Below are positions 1 through 9,813 of a DNA stretch of 57,795 nt, one piece after another (the first letter of the stretch is position 1; every line of letters starts with the position of its first letter). This stretch comes from Carpediemonas membranifera (lineage: Eukaryota > Fornicata). The stretch lies in assembly GCA_019828565.1 (NCBI GenBank), contig JAHDYR010000054.1, forward strand, positions 1-57,795, written 5' to 3'. A program made the position numbers and the translations under genes. The notes under the pieces are model-generated. The model saw only the letters and a list, made by a program, of their open reading frames with translations. It made no database searches and was not told the origin of the DNA.

Positions 1-349
1 ATTTACATTAAAGGTCGCGGGATTCTCCGGCCTGGTCGGCTTTCGGCACCACTCATTAACCTGGCATCATTATCGGCAAACGTCACCACGCGGCCAGGTG
101 CCGACCAGTCAATCCGGCAATTACCGCTGTAGGATGTCGAACCAATGGTCAGCTACGGCAGCGTGAATGCAGGTTAAAATTGCATAGGCTGGATCGCCTG
201 CAACCTCGCTCATCACAAAGCCGCCGGGCATCCGGATTCAGTGCTTTCCATGCGAACCTGGCAAAATGCGGGCACCACTGGCGGCAGTTCATCAATCGTG
301 CTCACGTGGCCGCCTTGGCGAGCGCAATACCAAGGAGGATTGCTGCATG

Positions 350-600
350 TTGCAGAAAAGACGCTTCGCTGACGATTTGATCTTAGCCTTGCGGCGGGTG
401 CATTCAGAAGCAACAGCACAATCCGGACACGTGAAATTGGTAATGGCCTTCTTCCCATTGCTGAAGGATCACGCTCTACTGCCCTAGTAGTAGCGGTTGC
501 ATGATCCGCACTGGGCGAAAAGTCGGTTTCGTTCTCCGGATTGCCTCAGCAATCCGAGGAAGTCACAATGCGCGCAGCTAAAATGCTGAGATTGACATAC
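350..600 (-). pseudogene. Zinc-finger remnant, PHD/RING-like family
   Basis: Broken minus-strand reading frames keep a run of paired cysteines: CAHC, then CGSC about 20 residues later, then CPDC after a stop and frame change. The spacing resembles the C-terminal cysteine-rich part of the two fuller genes at 12410-13597 and 48321-49546 (CGVC/CQQC/CDDC and CAVC/CYLC/CAAC). I infer a third, decayed member of that family. Frames are interrupted several times and no start can be placed. The flanking 1-350 holds nothing else I can recognise. Confidence 0.4.
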
Positions 601-757
601 AAACATATCGAAAGAAATCAAACGGACCTGTCTTCTCGCTGAAATGCTGACATCACTTTCAATCATCCTGTCATCAGCAGTAGGACGGCTACAGCTCTTG
701 CTGATGTGCGCATATCGAACTTTCGTTCACCAGCAACGTATTGGTGAAGATCCTGGA

Positions 758-1380
758 TCATTTGGTGTTGGACCGGAAAGGATTTGTCCAGAGAAAGTCA
801 CTGAGCGGGAGTCTTCGCATCTCTTTCAGTCTTAATGGATCCAAGAAGGCTGTTATCGGTGGCAGTGACTCAGATTTGATTGGAGACGCAGGAAAGCTGG
901 GTTCATCTCCCCTCAGCCTTTTGGTCTGCACGCTTTGCTTGTGATATCTTTGCCTGGCATCAAGAAGTAGAGCCTGTCGGAAGATGAACTTCATCTTCTT
1001 CAGGTTCTCGATGTCCATATCAGGGGCGTTGGCTAGTCTGAGGACATTCGCCATCTCCTTCATGAAAACTGACAGATCCTTGGCGCTAGGCTTCTCTTTC
1101 GGCGTCAACTGGTGGTAGATGATCGGCTTAGTCTTGGTGTAACCGAGCTTATAACCAAATCTCTCGCCCAGTCTAGCAACCCCTTCTCGTTGAAGTTCTT
1201 CTTCTTCAAAAGCAACAAAACCACCGTACACAGGGACAAGCAAGTTCGACGACGACAGTGTTATAGGCCGATAACACGGAGTCTTTGGGCATTCCCAGTG
1301 AGAGGCCACTGTCTACGTCGATATCATCGACAATGACAAAAAGCATGTCAACATGGCCCGAAAAGTGATCTTTGAAAGAT
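758..1380 (-). pseudogene. Caspase-like remnant followed by unrecognised helical ORF
   Basis: At about 1330-1380 one minus frame reads FKDHFSGHVDM followed by a hydrophobic strand. It matches the histidine-dyad strand of the caspase-like genes at 7687 and 50597 (FFIITGHS, FWVVSGHS). Downstream an open frame of 183 codons (758-1309) is lysine-rich and probably helical (for example KDLSVFMKEMANVLRL). No catalytic-cysteine strand is visible. Either one broken C14-like gene with an unrelated C-terminal part or two fused remnants would explain this. The family call rests only on the short GH motif. Confidence 0.35.
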
Positions 1381-1399
1381 TTGTAGTAAGATCATGACC

Positions 1400-2020
1400 A
1401 GTGAACGCGCGATAGGTTCCAGGAGACTTCTTTTTTCGGCACTTGCTTCATTTCGTTCGATATGTTTTATAACGTAAATGAATTATGTAAAGGGTGTCAC
1501 TGAGAATGAAACCAATGAAACCACATCTAGAAACGCCTGAGGAGCTGCATCACAAGTGGTCAGCATTTCATCGGACATTATGCGCGGAATTGGCATTGTT
1601 GAAGAAAATTCAAAGCCGCTTTTGTTTTAGATAGTCGCTTGGAATCAATATGCAGATCAATAATGGCAGAAACAGGCAAAATAGAAGGCAATTGGTGCTG
1701 CTTATGTTTATGACTACAACAAAGACTCATTAAAAGCAGCACGAGTACATTTCATTTGGAGAAGTGCTCAGTTTGACGAATACCGTGTGGACATCTGTAA
1801 CTCATCTCAGACTGATCTTAGAGCTCCCCAAAGCGGAGACTGAGAACAGTTCTCGCCATACAATGTCAGGGATGACCTGATATCTCTATTTCGCGGTTGC
1901 TTGTTCCGCCCCTGTCGCCGTGCCCATTTACTTCAACTGCTCCACTAGCATGAACGCCCTTCCAGGGGAAACTCCAGCTTCTCTCCCTGTGTTACACGAG
2001 CTTTTGTCTTCTTCTCTCGA
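1400..2020. other. No gene recognised
   Basis: AT-rich stretch with many stops in all frames. I see no tRNA, repeat boundary or coding similarity to the rest of the window. Homology to the second coiled-coil/OTU gene (51620-53508) begins only at about 2020. Confidence 0.6.
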
Positions 2021-3562
2021 GAGTGCTGTGCGATGATAGCCTTCATCTCAGGCGTAAGACCGAGGTCTAGGGGGTGGGACCGTTATGAACTTCTGGCCCC
2101 CGTACCTCATCATGGTGCTATTGATCCGAGTCCACAAAGCTCCAGCCACATTGTTCCTCTGGAACAGTTCCATCAAGGCAGCGAGAGCAACGTAGCGGTC
2201 AAGCTCGATTGTTGCCTCCTCGGCGCGCCTGATAAGCTCCACCCAGTTGTCTTCGAGTTCATCGGCGAGTGCTTCAAGCCCAGCCTCACTCGCGCGTGCC
2301 AACTCTGCTTGAGTAAACTGATGGATCGCCTGATCCTCGCCCTTCTGCTGACCCTAACTCAGCTTCTAGTCTCTTCTGGGACTCCTCAGAATCTCTGTTA
2401 GCCTGTTCAAGCGCCTCCCTCGCCTCCCTCTCCTCAGCAAGCCGTTTTATCAAGGGCTCGTACTGCTCCAACAAGCGCACAGACTCGGGTACATCATCAA
2501 GGCCTGCAATGGTGTCGTCTAGCTGTGCTAAGCTGTGATTAAGCAGGGACACTGGCTCGCGGACGTCATGATCGGCCTCTGCATCAACATCGTAAACCGT
2601 CTGGAGACCAACGGTGTCTGTGTCGTCCACATCGGACTCTACTTCGACGTCTTGATCAGTCTGGGGCAAAGGAACGCCGTCACCCTGCATGGCGGCCGGT
2701 TCAGCGTGGCCATCGGACTCGTCCTCGTCAGTGTCGGAAAATTCCACGGCGTCGCTGGCGGGTGGTGTCACATATGCATGCCCTGTATCTTGCGCATAGG
2801 ATGCAGTAACGAGTTCAAGCGAGTGTATGGCTTCCTCGCGGTCATTCCTTGCCTGAATAGCTTCGGCGGCTGCCTTGGCAACATCTCGACGCAACCGCTC
2901 AAGCTGGGCTGATGTCACATCGCTTCCCGGATCATTCTTGCAGCCAGAAAGAATGTCCTCGTAGAGGAATGCACGCGGCGGGCCTCGACAGTGCCCTCAG
3001 GGGCGACGAAGAGAGCGCGAAGGATCAGGTTGACTTGATCTGGAAGAAAGAGACGGCCTGTTCCTTCTAGATGAATAGAGCCACGATGTGACGGCATGAC
3101 AGCCTCGCGGTTATCCTCAAAGGTGATCGCTGATCCGGTGTAGTGGTCAAAAACTGCTTCCCGCACGATTTCAACCTGATCATCCTCCATAAACAAGCCT
3201 GCAGGAACCTTAGACAGCTCGGGCCGGGCAAGGTCGTCACTAATGGCCATGAGCTCGGGAAGGGAAGCCTTGTTGATGAGATCCATTAGTGAAACTCGGC
3301 CAGCGAGACCAAACACATCACGAATCTCGTCAATGACGATGTTATCGACCAGCGCGCATCTCAGGGCTGTCTTCGTTATCACTTTGTGCTCCTTGAGGTG
3401 CTCCAAGCGGCTCTTATTCGTCCGGAGTGCGAACCATCTCTCGAACATACTCTTATCTGCTCGAATAGCCTTACGCTCTTGACCAGGTGCAGCAGAAGCA
3501 ATCCTAACGGTCTTCTCATGATGCTCACGAATCCAGCTGCGTAGAATAGTGATATCTAGCAT
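2021..3562 (-). pseudogene. Coiled-coil protein, OTU family, truncated (copy 1)
   Basis: Three overlapping minus frames form one gene. It has a helical N-terminal part (from ATG at 3562), an acidic linker rich in D/E/S (about 2550-2750), and a long coiled coil rich in EEREAREALEQAN-type heptads. The middle and C-terminal parts are close to the gene at 51620-53508, including the phrase following GLEALADELEDNW. Here homology stops at about 2020, so the OTU-like peptidase domain of the other copy is missing. Frame changes lie near 2300 and 2916. The upstream ORF seems intact, but the gene as a whole is probably non-functional. Confidence 0.6.
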
Positions 3563-3593
3563 CTTTTTCCAAAAATTTCACAGCAATGCAGTG

Positions 3594-4127
3594 TTATTTT
3601 TCAGAGTGAATATTTTGTTCTTTCGAAATAAGATGCAGGAAGAGCTTTAGTATATAGCACGTACGACTGAAGGCATTTTTAAGCATGTTTATAGCATGTA
3701 TATGCAGGTAGTTGATTGTAGGTACTGTCAAAATTTTTCTGTTTACGCAAAAGCAATATAAATATGCCAATTCATCACGTAAAACTTCTGGAGCCGTGTT
3801 CAGACAGTCAGAGAACCCACCATACCGCTTTTTCAGCCAGAATAGACTCAACCCTAATTTTTTTGCTTTACGTATATCTCGGTAAATAGACTCGAACGAT
3901 ATGTAAAAATCTTGGATCCGTCCTAACATATCAAATACTACACATATACCAAGTTTCAGCCAAATCCAAGCCGAGAAGATCACCCCCGTCAAGCCCATGG
4001 ACAATGGTAGGTCAGCGTGGTTTTGGCGAAAATAACAGTGCATTGCTGTATTCCAAATGTATGACTTATAGTGCAATGCACTGTTATTTTCGCAGAACCG
4101 AACTTGGACGTGGCCAGAAACTGACAT
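3594..4127 (-). CDS. Unrecognised AT-rich ORF, 177 codons
   Basis: Open minus frame beginning at ATG 4127, with a hydrophobic stretch in the first third (LTGVIFSAWIWLKLGICVVF) that could be a membrane segment. I do not recognise the product. The first ~30 codons overlap the 21-bp-arm hairpin at 4026-4093 and the start of the repeat shared with the right-hand cluster, so the ORF may be fortuitous. A sequence resembling the hairpin arm recurs near 3580-3600, so this interval may be a small insertion flanked by inverted repeats. Confidence 0.25.
   Translation of the reverse strand: MSVSGHVQVRFCENNSALHYKSYIWNTAMHCYFRQNHADLPLSMGLTGVIFSAWIWLKLGICVVFDMLGRIQDFYISFESIYRDIRKAKKLGLSLFWLKKRYGGFSDCLNTAPEVLRDELAYLYCFCVNRKILTVPTINYLHIHAINMLKNAFSRTCYILKLFLHLISKEQNIHSEK
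4026..4093. promoter_or_regulatory. Perfect hairpin, 21-bp arms
   Basis: Arms 4026-4046 and 4073-4093 are exact reverse complements with a 26-nt AT-rich spacer. The hairpin ends about 18 nt before the repeat that recurs at 54083. At the equivalent position the other copy carries a different hairpin (54010-54054). Conserved position with unrelated sequence suggests a structural or regulatory role, or independent palindromic insertions. Confidence 0.55.
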
Positions 4128-4437
4128 CGCTGAAAAGCTCAGAGACGTCGTTATATCATCTATAACGGCATCTCTGAGCTTTTAAGCACACAGTTCTCAT
4201 CCTGACGTGGAGATTGATGCTTGATAAATTGAAGAATCGACTAGGAGAGCTCTACGCTTGCATGCAGCCTTCTATTAGGTTGTTGATGTTGGTTATATGC
4301 TTCTTTTTTTCGTTCTCGATGCGTGTGGATGAGTATTCTGTTGCAAGATTCATTTTTGATGGACTGATGTTGGTTATAGAGGATAAAAGGCACCAGAATG
4401 GATCATATGCATGCTATAAACCGTTCTGTGCCGTTGG
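4111..4437. repeat. Dispersed repeat, copy 1
   Basis: About 325 bp nearly identical to 54083-54407. It contains an internal inverted repeat around AAAAGCTCAGAGACGTCG / CATCTCTGAGCTTTT and a TATA-like GGATAAAAGG at its right end. In the plus direction the second copy reads a short peptide (PWPETEIAEKLRDVV...) that stays open to a stop. Here the same frame is broken. It may be the end of a gene plus the promoter of the next one. Confidence 0.7.
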
Positions 4438-4842
4438 TCGGACGGCTTCAGAAGTCATTGTATAGAAGGAGATCGTTTAATGGTCATCACATACATCATG
4501 GTATTGCGGGGAATCATGGTAGTGAGGTGATTCGATTTCGAGACTCGGTGGTGAACTGCGGACAGGAGATGGAGGCGGACTTACAACAGGCGTGGCGGGG
4601 GCTGGCGTTGAAGGCGGAGTGGGGGGATGGAGACGGGCACGGGAGATGGATACGGCGAGCTGTACGGCATACACCTTACTGGAAGCGGCATCTCCGGCCA
4701 CTTGACGAACCTGCACCGCCGGGCAGTTAAATCTTCAGGCCTCTTCTTGTTCCGTTTTTAGTTTCGTCATCGCTCTGTGCAGAACAAGACGCAATTTTCG
4801 CACAACATTTACGTATTTACCCAGTTATGTGTCGGTATATGT
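4438..4842. other. No gene recognised
   Basis: Mixed G-rich sequence with no convincing frame. A 22-nt string around 4517 (CATGGTAGTGAGGTGATTCG and two more bases) recurs at about 9783 next to the CDC7-like kinase, hinting at a shared intergenic element. Confidence 0.5.
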
Positions 4843-5700
4843 TCAAACCACGGCCAGGCCCCACCGGGGGGTGAGTGTTGGGCATGCGCCGGTGTTCTTA
4901 GGACTCATGGTTTCGAGTTCAATGCTACGACCCTTTCGAATCGCATCTCTAAACTTTTTCCTCCAGGACCCCAGTTGGCAGCAGTCGATCATTCTCTTTC
5001 GCTGATCTACAGAGAGTAAGACCTGTTCAGTGTCATCTAACAGAAGCGGACTCGGCTTGGCGACGCATTCATGCACGCGCATGATGACCTTGAGCTTGTC
5101 AAGACATTCGGCAGCAGTGGGACGCTTCGTTGGGTCGAAGTGGAGCATCTGCATTGCCAGGTCGTACATTCCGAGGCAAGTGGGTGGCGTTGTGCCGCGA
5201 ATCGGTAGTGCAGAGTTCACGTTCACGAAGTTGAGACAATCTCTGAGCGGTTCGAGTGTCTTACGTGACAACTGCAACTGCCCACCATAGAAGTGGCACC
5301 AGTTCAGCAAGCTACCAAGCTTCAGCATCTTATTCTTCTTCTTGTTGTCGATCTGCGCCATGTCAGTCACCTTCGCGGCAAAGGGGGACTTGGGGAGACC
5401 GTAAAAGAGCAATGACTACACCGCACGAGTAAATGTCGGAGGCAGGTGTGACGACATGAAGAACAGGCGGGAAGAGCCGATGCAGTCATGCGCGTATGCT
5501 TGGAGGTCTCGTATGGCGCTCGTTGACGGCGGAATGACCGAACACGAACACACTTTGAACATTTCTGGGGGGTAAATACCCATGCGTGCCGCGATATTCG
5601 GATGCCGATTTCAGTTCTATGGCCCAGTTCTCGTCGCGACAAGCCGGCTTCGTCATAGCAGAACTTCTTCATCAACGAAGTCTGTGCAGGATATGATTGA
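4843..5700 (-). pseudogene. CDC7-like protein kinase remnant (C-lobe)
   Basis: Scattered minus frames preserve kinase C-lobe landmarks: an activation-segment end reading RGTHGYLPPEM near 5570, and the final helices as MYDLAMQMLHFDPTKRPTAAE. They correspond to RGTPGFIPPEL and LYDLAMGMLSYNPEDRPTA in the fuller kinase at 9814-11057. Several frameshifts and stops separate the pieces. The N-lobe and HRD region are not recognisable. It lies head-to-head with the SET-like gene at 5828. A dead relative of the neighbouring kinase is the simplest reading. Confidence 0.6.
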
Positions 5701-5827
5701 AATGATTGAAAAGAAACAGCCTGACATAAGACCCACCCAACCTTACATGGGTCATTGAAGGGTTGTGTGCCACGCTCTTGGTGCTGTGTCATTGCTGCGT
5801 ATAAACTGCTGGTATAAACTGCGTAGA

Positions 5828-6580
5828 ATGCAGCAAGAAAGTGGAACTGTCAACTTTTGCTGCGATTGCTTTCCGGAAGAGCTTGCGCGTCGTGTCTATG
5901 CAAATTGGGCGGACATGGGCGAAGCCGCGATGAAGATAGACGCCTTGCCTTTCGATGATGACCAAATTGTCGAGCTTGACGGCCAATCGCTCATTTCTCT
6001 GAAGTGCAGCACATGCATGGTGTCAAAGGGCGATGACATGATGTATGGTTTGGTCACGGCTGGCGATGTTGATGAGGGAGAAGTGCTCGGGATTGCCAAG
6101 GGTGTTCTTAGCGATCAGCCTTCTCGGATTCAGCTATCGTCACAGCTGCACCTCATGACTCCTGATGAAGCATGCGTCAACAAGCTTTGCCATCATTCGG
6201 CTGCTGGCAACTGCAGGTTTGCCCTATTCAAGGTGGATAAGAAGCCGATCTGCTTCTTGGTTGCCACCAGCAAGATCCCAAAGGACAAGGTCATCCTTGA
6301 AGGTGGCGGCACTGACGATAATGTCTTTGTCGTGGTTAAGCATGCGAGGAATCGTGATGTACCGAAGGACGTGAAGCACTCAATTTCTCGCGTGGTCCAG
6401 GAGGATGCAGAGAAGGCGAAGAAGTTAGATGTAATGAAGTCGAAGAAGAAGGCGAAGGCAAAAGAAAAAGGAAGCAGACATGACGGAGGAGGAGAAGTAC
6501 AGATTAGAGCAGAAGAAGCTAAGAAAAAGCATGCGCCAATGGGAGCTGGGAGCCTTCTAAGAAGAAGAAGACGACTGTGA
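5828..6580 (+). CDS. Degenerate SET-domain-like protein
   Basis: ORF from ATG 5828, the first ATG after two copies of TATAAACTGC. Residues ~75-110 read YGLVTAGDVDEGEVLGIAKG, which aligns with RGLIATAAIEPGKLLGIYAG of the SET gene at 50782. Further on, LCHHSAAGNCRF stands where SET proteins have the NHS motif that helps bind S-adenosylmethionine, followed by VATSKIPKDKVI. SET proteins methylate lysines, often on histones. Here the Asn is replaced by His and the terminal tyrosine motif is not visible, so activity is doubtful. The C-terminus is extremely basic (KSKKKAKAKEKG and RRRRR), as in a nuclear signal. The frame may continue past 6580 with a shift. Confidence 0.55.
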   Translation: MQQESGTVNFCCDCFPEELARRVYANWADMGEAAMKIDALPFDDDQIVELDGQSLISLKCSTCMVSKGDDMMYGLVTAGDVDEGEVLGIAKGVLSDQPSRIQLSSQLHLMTPDEACVNKLCHHSAAGNCRFALFKVDKKPICFLVATSKIPKDKVILEGGGTDDNVFVVVKHARNRDVPKDVKHSISRVVQEDAEKAKKLDVMKSKKKAKAKEKGSRHDGGGEVQIRAEEAKKKHAPMGAGSLLRRRRRL

Positions 6581-6765
6581 AGAGAAAGGAGTACCAAATC
6601 GAGGTTGACGAAGAAGGACAAGGTGGCCATGACGCACAATGCGAAGACGTTGGACGAGTTCCTTAAACTGTTTTAACCTTTATGTCTCTTCAGCCCGCAG
6701 AGACGCCTTCGAATAGTGGGGGTTTAGAGGCGCGCTGATCGAGTCAATGGTCAACAATTGCATCT

Positions 6766-7625
6766 TTACACTGTAGAGAACATACCGAGCTCTCTTAAAA
6801 ACTGGTAAATCTCAACCTCCATCTCTTGACGAGCAATCTGCCGTTCTTCAGTCATGGAAAGATGGTTGCGAAGCTTCTTTCTCTCATCAGACGGCATTGT
6901 CAGGCAAGCTTCGTCGTAGGTGGCATTGCTCGTGGACAGGATAAAGAAATCAGCATTGATCGCTTCAGGGGAGAAGCAGGAGACAATCTTGTTCCAAGGG
7001 AGGTTTGGAAACACCTTCGCCAGGTGTTCGCGCAAGGCAGCGCGAAGATTGGTCGAGAAAAAACTTCTCGTCACTGCGAGGAAGGCAGTACTTGGAGAAT
7101 TTCTTCGTATCCTTCAGCTTCAGGAACCGACGCTGTTCTTCAGGATCCAGGCGAGCATGTGGCACATCTGGCGTTGCGTCAAGAGCAACCGCTAAGGTGT
7201 CAAGCAGTGTCTTCATATCTTCTGTCGCAGCAGTCTCAGGGTCAACGCTGCGGAAGGCATGCAGCGCTGATTGGTAAGCAGCTTCTGCCCGCGCTGCCAC
7301 CTCGTCCTTCCTCGATGGGTTCATGTGGACAGACTCGGACTCAGTGTTGAATGCAAGTCGGAAACCAGCTCGTGTTGAATTCTTGACCATCTGCTTGAAG
7401 TTGTGCGCCTCCGTCTTCTTGATGCACGACAGAATAGTTTCTTGGATATCAGCATCAGCCTTTTTGCAGGACTGCCGTGCAATTCTCCAACGCGGCCTGA
7501 GACAACGGCTTGTAGGTGCGGTACGACGAAGTATTCGCTCTCCGCGCAGCTATCGCTGCTAACTGCTTGCGAGGCGCCTTTCCACCTTGCGTAGGCCGGC
7601 GAGCCGTTTGCTTTGTTCTAGCCAT
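6766..7625 (-). CDS. Histone H3-tail mimic protein with helical C-terminal domain
   Basis: From ATG 7625 the protein begins [20 protein letters not shown], then QLAAIAARRA. Canonical histone H3 begins [28 protein letters not shown]. Lys4, Lys14 and Lys18 equivalents are kept, Lys9 and Lys27 equivalents are Arg, Ser10 is Pro, and one Gln is inserted. No histone fold follows. Instead there is a ~230-residue helical region of unknown function ending in RQIARQEMEVEIYQFLREL, similar to the end of the gene at 54483. The frame shifts at an A5 run near 7475 and again near 7065, so it is either decayed or carries sequencing indels. It is divergent from the caspase-like gene at 7687, with GCACTTTAAAGC between them. 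I infer competition for, or recruitment of, H3K4-binding factors. Confidence 0.7.
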
Positions 7626-7686
7626 CGTCTTCTGAATGCAGAATTATATGCAATACATTTCTCACATAAAGCTGCTTTAAAGTGCG

Positions 7687-9367
7687 ATGCCATTTTCTCA
7701 CCCTCAATTTGGCATTGGCGTCATGAACGACGATCAGACATTTTCAATGCAATGGGGTGGAGAAATCGATATCTGGATGGATCAAAGCTGTTTGAATGTG
7801 TCTGTGGGGACATCAGTAGCGAAACACGCAACGTCGGTTTTCCCTCGCCATCCCGACGTCACAAGTGCACCCGTACTGCACTGGCGCTGAAGAATACACG
7901 TGTCCTCATCGTGTTCGAGCCAACCTATGGGTTCGTTGCTGGAGATAGCAGGCAGTTTTCGATTGATGAATCTGTCTCCATTGGAGGGCACGCAGAACGC
8001 ATTCGTCAGATCTTTGCGGCAATGCATAGCGAGTATACGGTTATCGAGACGGCCCAGTTCGAGAACGAGGACGATTTTGAGGCGAAAATCAAGGAATTCG
8101 GCAAGCTGTATGGTGACTATGAGACTTTTTTTCATTATCACTGGTCACTCGGACTCTGATGGTCGGTTTGTGGTCGATGCCCGCACGATACCAGCCATCT
8201 GGACAACTGCCTTCGACTTCATCGAGGCAATTCTGAAGAATTATGAGAGTCATGTCTGCAAGTTCGCCCGAATCATGGGTGTGTATATTGCCGCCTGCCA
8301 GTCTTCCGCCCGTGACCCACGGCCGATCTTTCAGTTGTATTCTGGCAAGTTCAAGTTCACAATGCAACGGTGTGTGGTGCTTTTGACACCAGATGAGCTA
8401 CCCGCCGTCGAACTTGCCGCCCATGACGCCACGTGGCTCATCAGAATCATGACTCAGCCAGATCACCTCCATGAGATCGCGCAATTCTGGTTCTGGATGT
8501 CCAAGCTCTCGTACATGAAGCGAAGAGTCATTATCGCAAGACCTGACGGTTGTGCAAAAGCGAAGATCGTATCGGAGGAAGACGCAAGACTCCCGCCGCG
8601 TTGTTATCCTTTGCTTAACAAGGTTTACCGGCCTGCGTACCCGAACTTCGATTCCACTGCTAAGATCGTCGACTTTCGCTCTCTGCTCTTGATCAAGTCT
8701 GAACACGAGTCATCTGTGGCCATTGAGTCTCACATCAACAATATGATTGAGAAGAAAGAGATTCCAATCGGCACCAGCGGTCAGCCACAGTCCTTCGTTG
8801 AGGAAATTGTGAATGGGTTGAAGTCATGGAGGAAATACTCGACACACCGTGATGGCAGCTGTGTTGCGCACTGCTGTTGCATGATTAGGGACGGCCATTT
8901 CCGGGATATGACCACCCTGACCCACAGAACAGATCTTGAGGCAGCCATGGCTTTGCGTGCCGAGCTGGTGGAAAGCCGGGTGAAGCGGACGGCTCTGACG
9001 GAGGATTCCGCTAAGGCAGAACTGTTTTCCAAGATGGGCTGGCTTACCGATGATGCTGTGCGAGAGTTTTCCATGATCTACATGCGTAATGTCATCATGG
9101 TGTGCAACAACGGTAATAATTCTACAGTGATATTGTTCACACATGGTCACCAGTTTTTGGGGTTTGTACCCTTCTGGCGACTCAGCTGCTGATCGTTGTG
9201 AGAATTTCCAGGTGTTCTGTTCCAGACATGGCATTACCCACTTTATTCTGCTCCAGGACGACCATGCGGAACTTGTCAGTCTCCCAGAGGGTATCAAAAG
9301 AAAAGCGCAAATACAGGAAGGCGCTCCGTCATCCACAAGTAGACAAAAAGATGATGAGAGTGATTAA
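7687..9367 (+). CDS. Caspase-like peptidase fused to OTU-like peptidase
   Basis: Starts at ATG 7687, 1 nt past a TTTAAAGTGC motif. An N-terminal FECVCGD segment matches YECVCGI in the gene at 50597. A caspase/C14-like domain follows: a first strand VLIVFEPTYG, the His strand FFIITGHSDSDG, and the Cys strand MGVYIAACQSSARD about 50 residues later, the usual dyad spacing. The second half has KSWRKYSTHRDGSCVAHC, an OTU-type cysteine motif, and ends with LLQDDHAELV, a plausible catalytic His. Both match the OTU of the gene at 51620 (KSWRK...DGLC, KDEHATL). OTU enzymes cleave ubiquitin links and caspase-like enzymes cleave proteins. Frame changes lie near 7770, 8125 and 9180. Confidence 0.6.
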
Positions 9368-9636
9368 CAGTAAGTACAAGATAGAAGCAAAGAAAGTAGT
9401 GTAAAGATCATTCTGGAAGCGCCTTCCACATATTCCTCAGCGGCCGCCAGCTGCTTTTTGCCGGTAGAGTTCCAGGCCATATCGTCCGGTCGGGTCTTCT
9501 GCCTGGGTACTACAGGAACGAACACTGTATCACAGCCACCCCACTCCAGTTCGATTCGAGCGTCTACTGGACTGATTTTTCGGTTTTAGTGTAAACAACT
9601 GGGTATTGTCTATAAAGCCAGCGCAAGGCTGCAGCA

Positions 9637-9704
9637 CGGGAAACAAGCTCAGTCCGGGGTCAGAATCCAAGCACCATAAATTTCTTTCTTTCTTTCTTTC
9701 TTTT
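9637..9704 (+). mobile_element. Extremely 5'-truncated LINE 3' end
   Basis: 68 bp matching the terminal part of the LINE insertion at 44479-44986, ending in a (TTTC)n tail. It is flanked by a 13-bp target-site duplication CAAGGCTGCAGCA at 9624-9636 and 9705-9717. This is a classic target-primed reverse-transcription insertion. The surrounding 9370-9813 has no gene I can recognise. Confidence 0.85.
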
Positions 9705-9813
9705 CAAGGCTGCAGCATATCTCCTTTATATCTGGTCGAGTATGCGGCCTCATCTCTTCTTTGAAGGTGAATGCGATCATCCCATGGTAGTGAGGTGATT
9801 CGATACTGGGCGG

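Noticed and set aside
6193-6639. 148-codon minus ORF opposite the SET-like gene
   Set aside because: Phe/Leu-rich antisense of a lysine-rich coding sequence.
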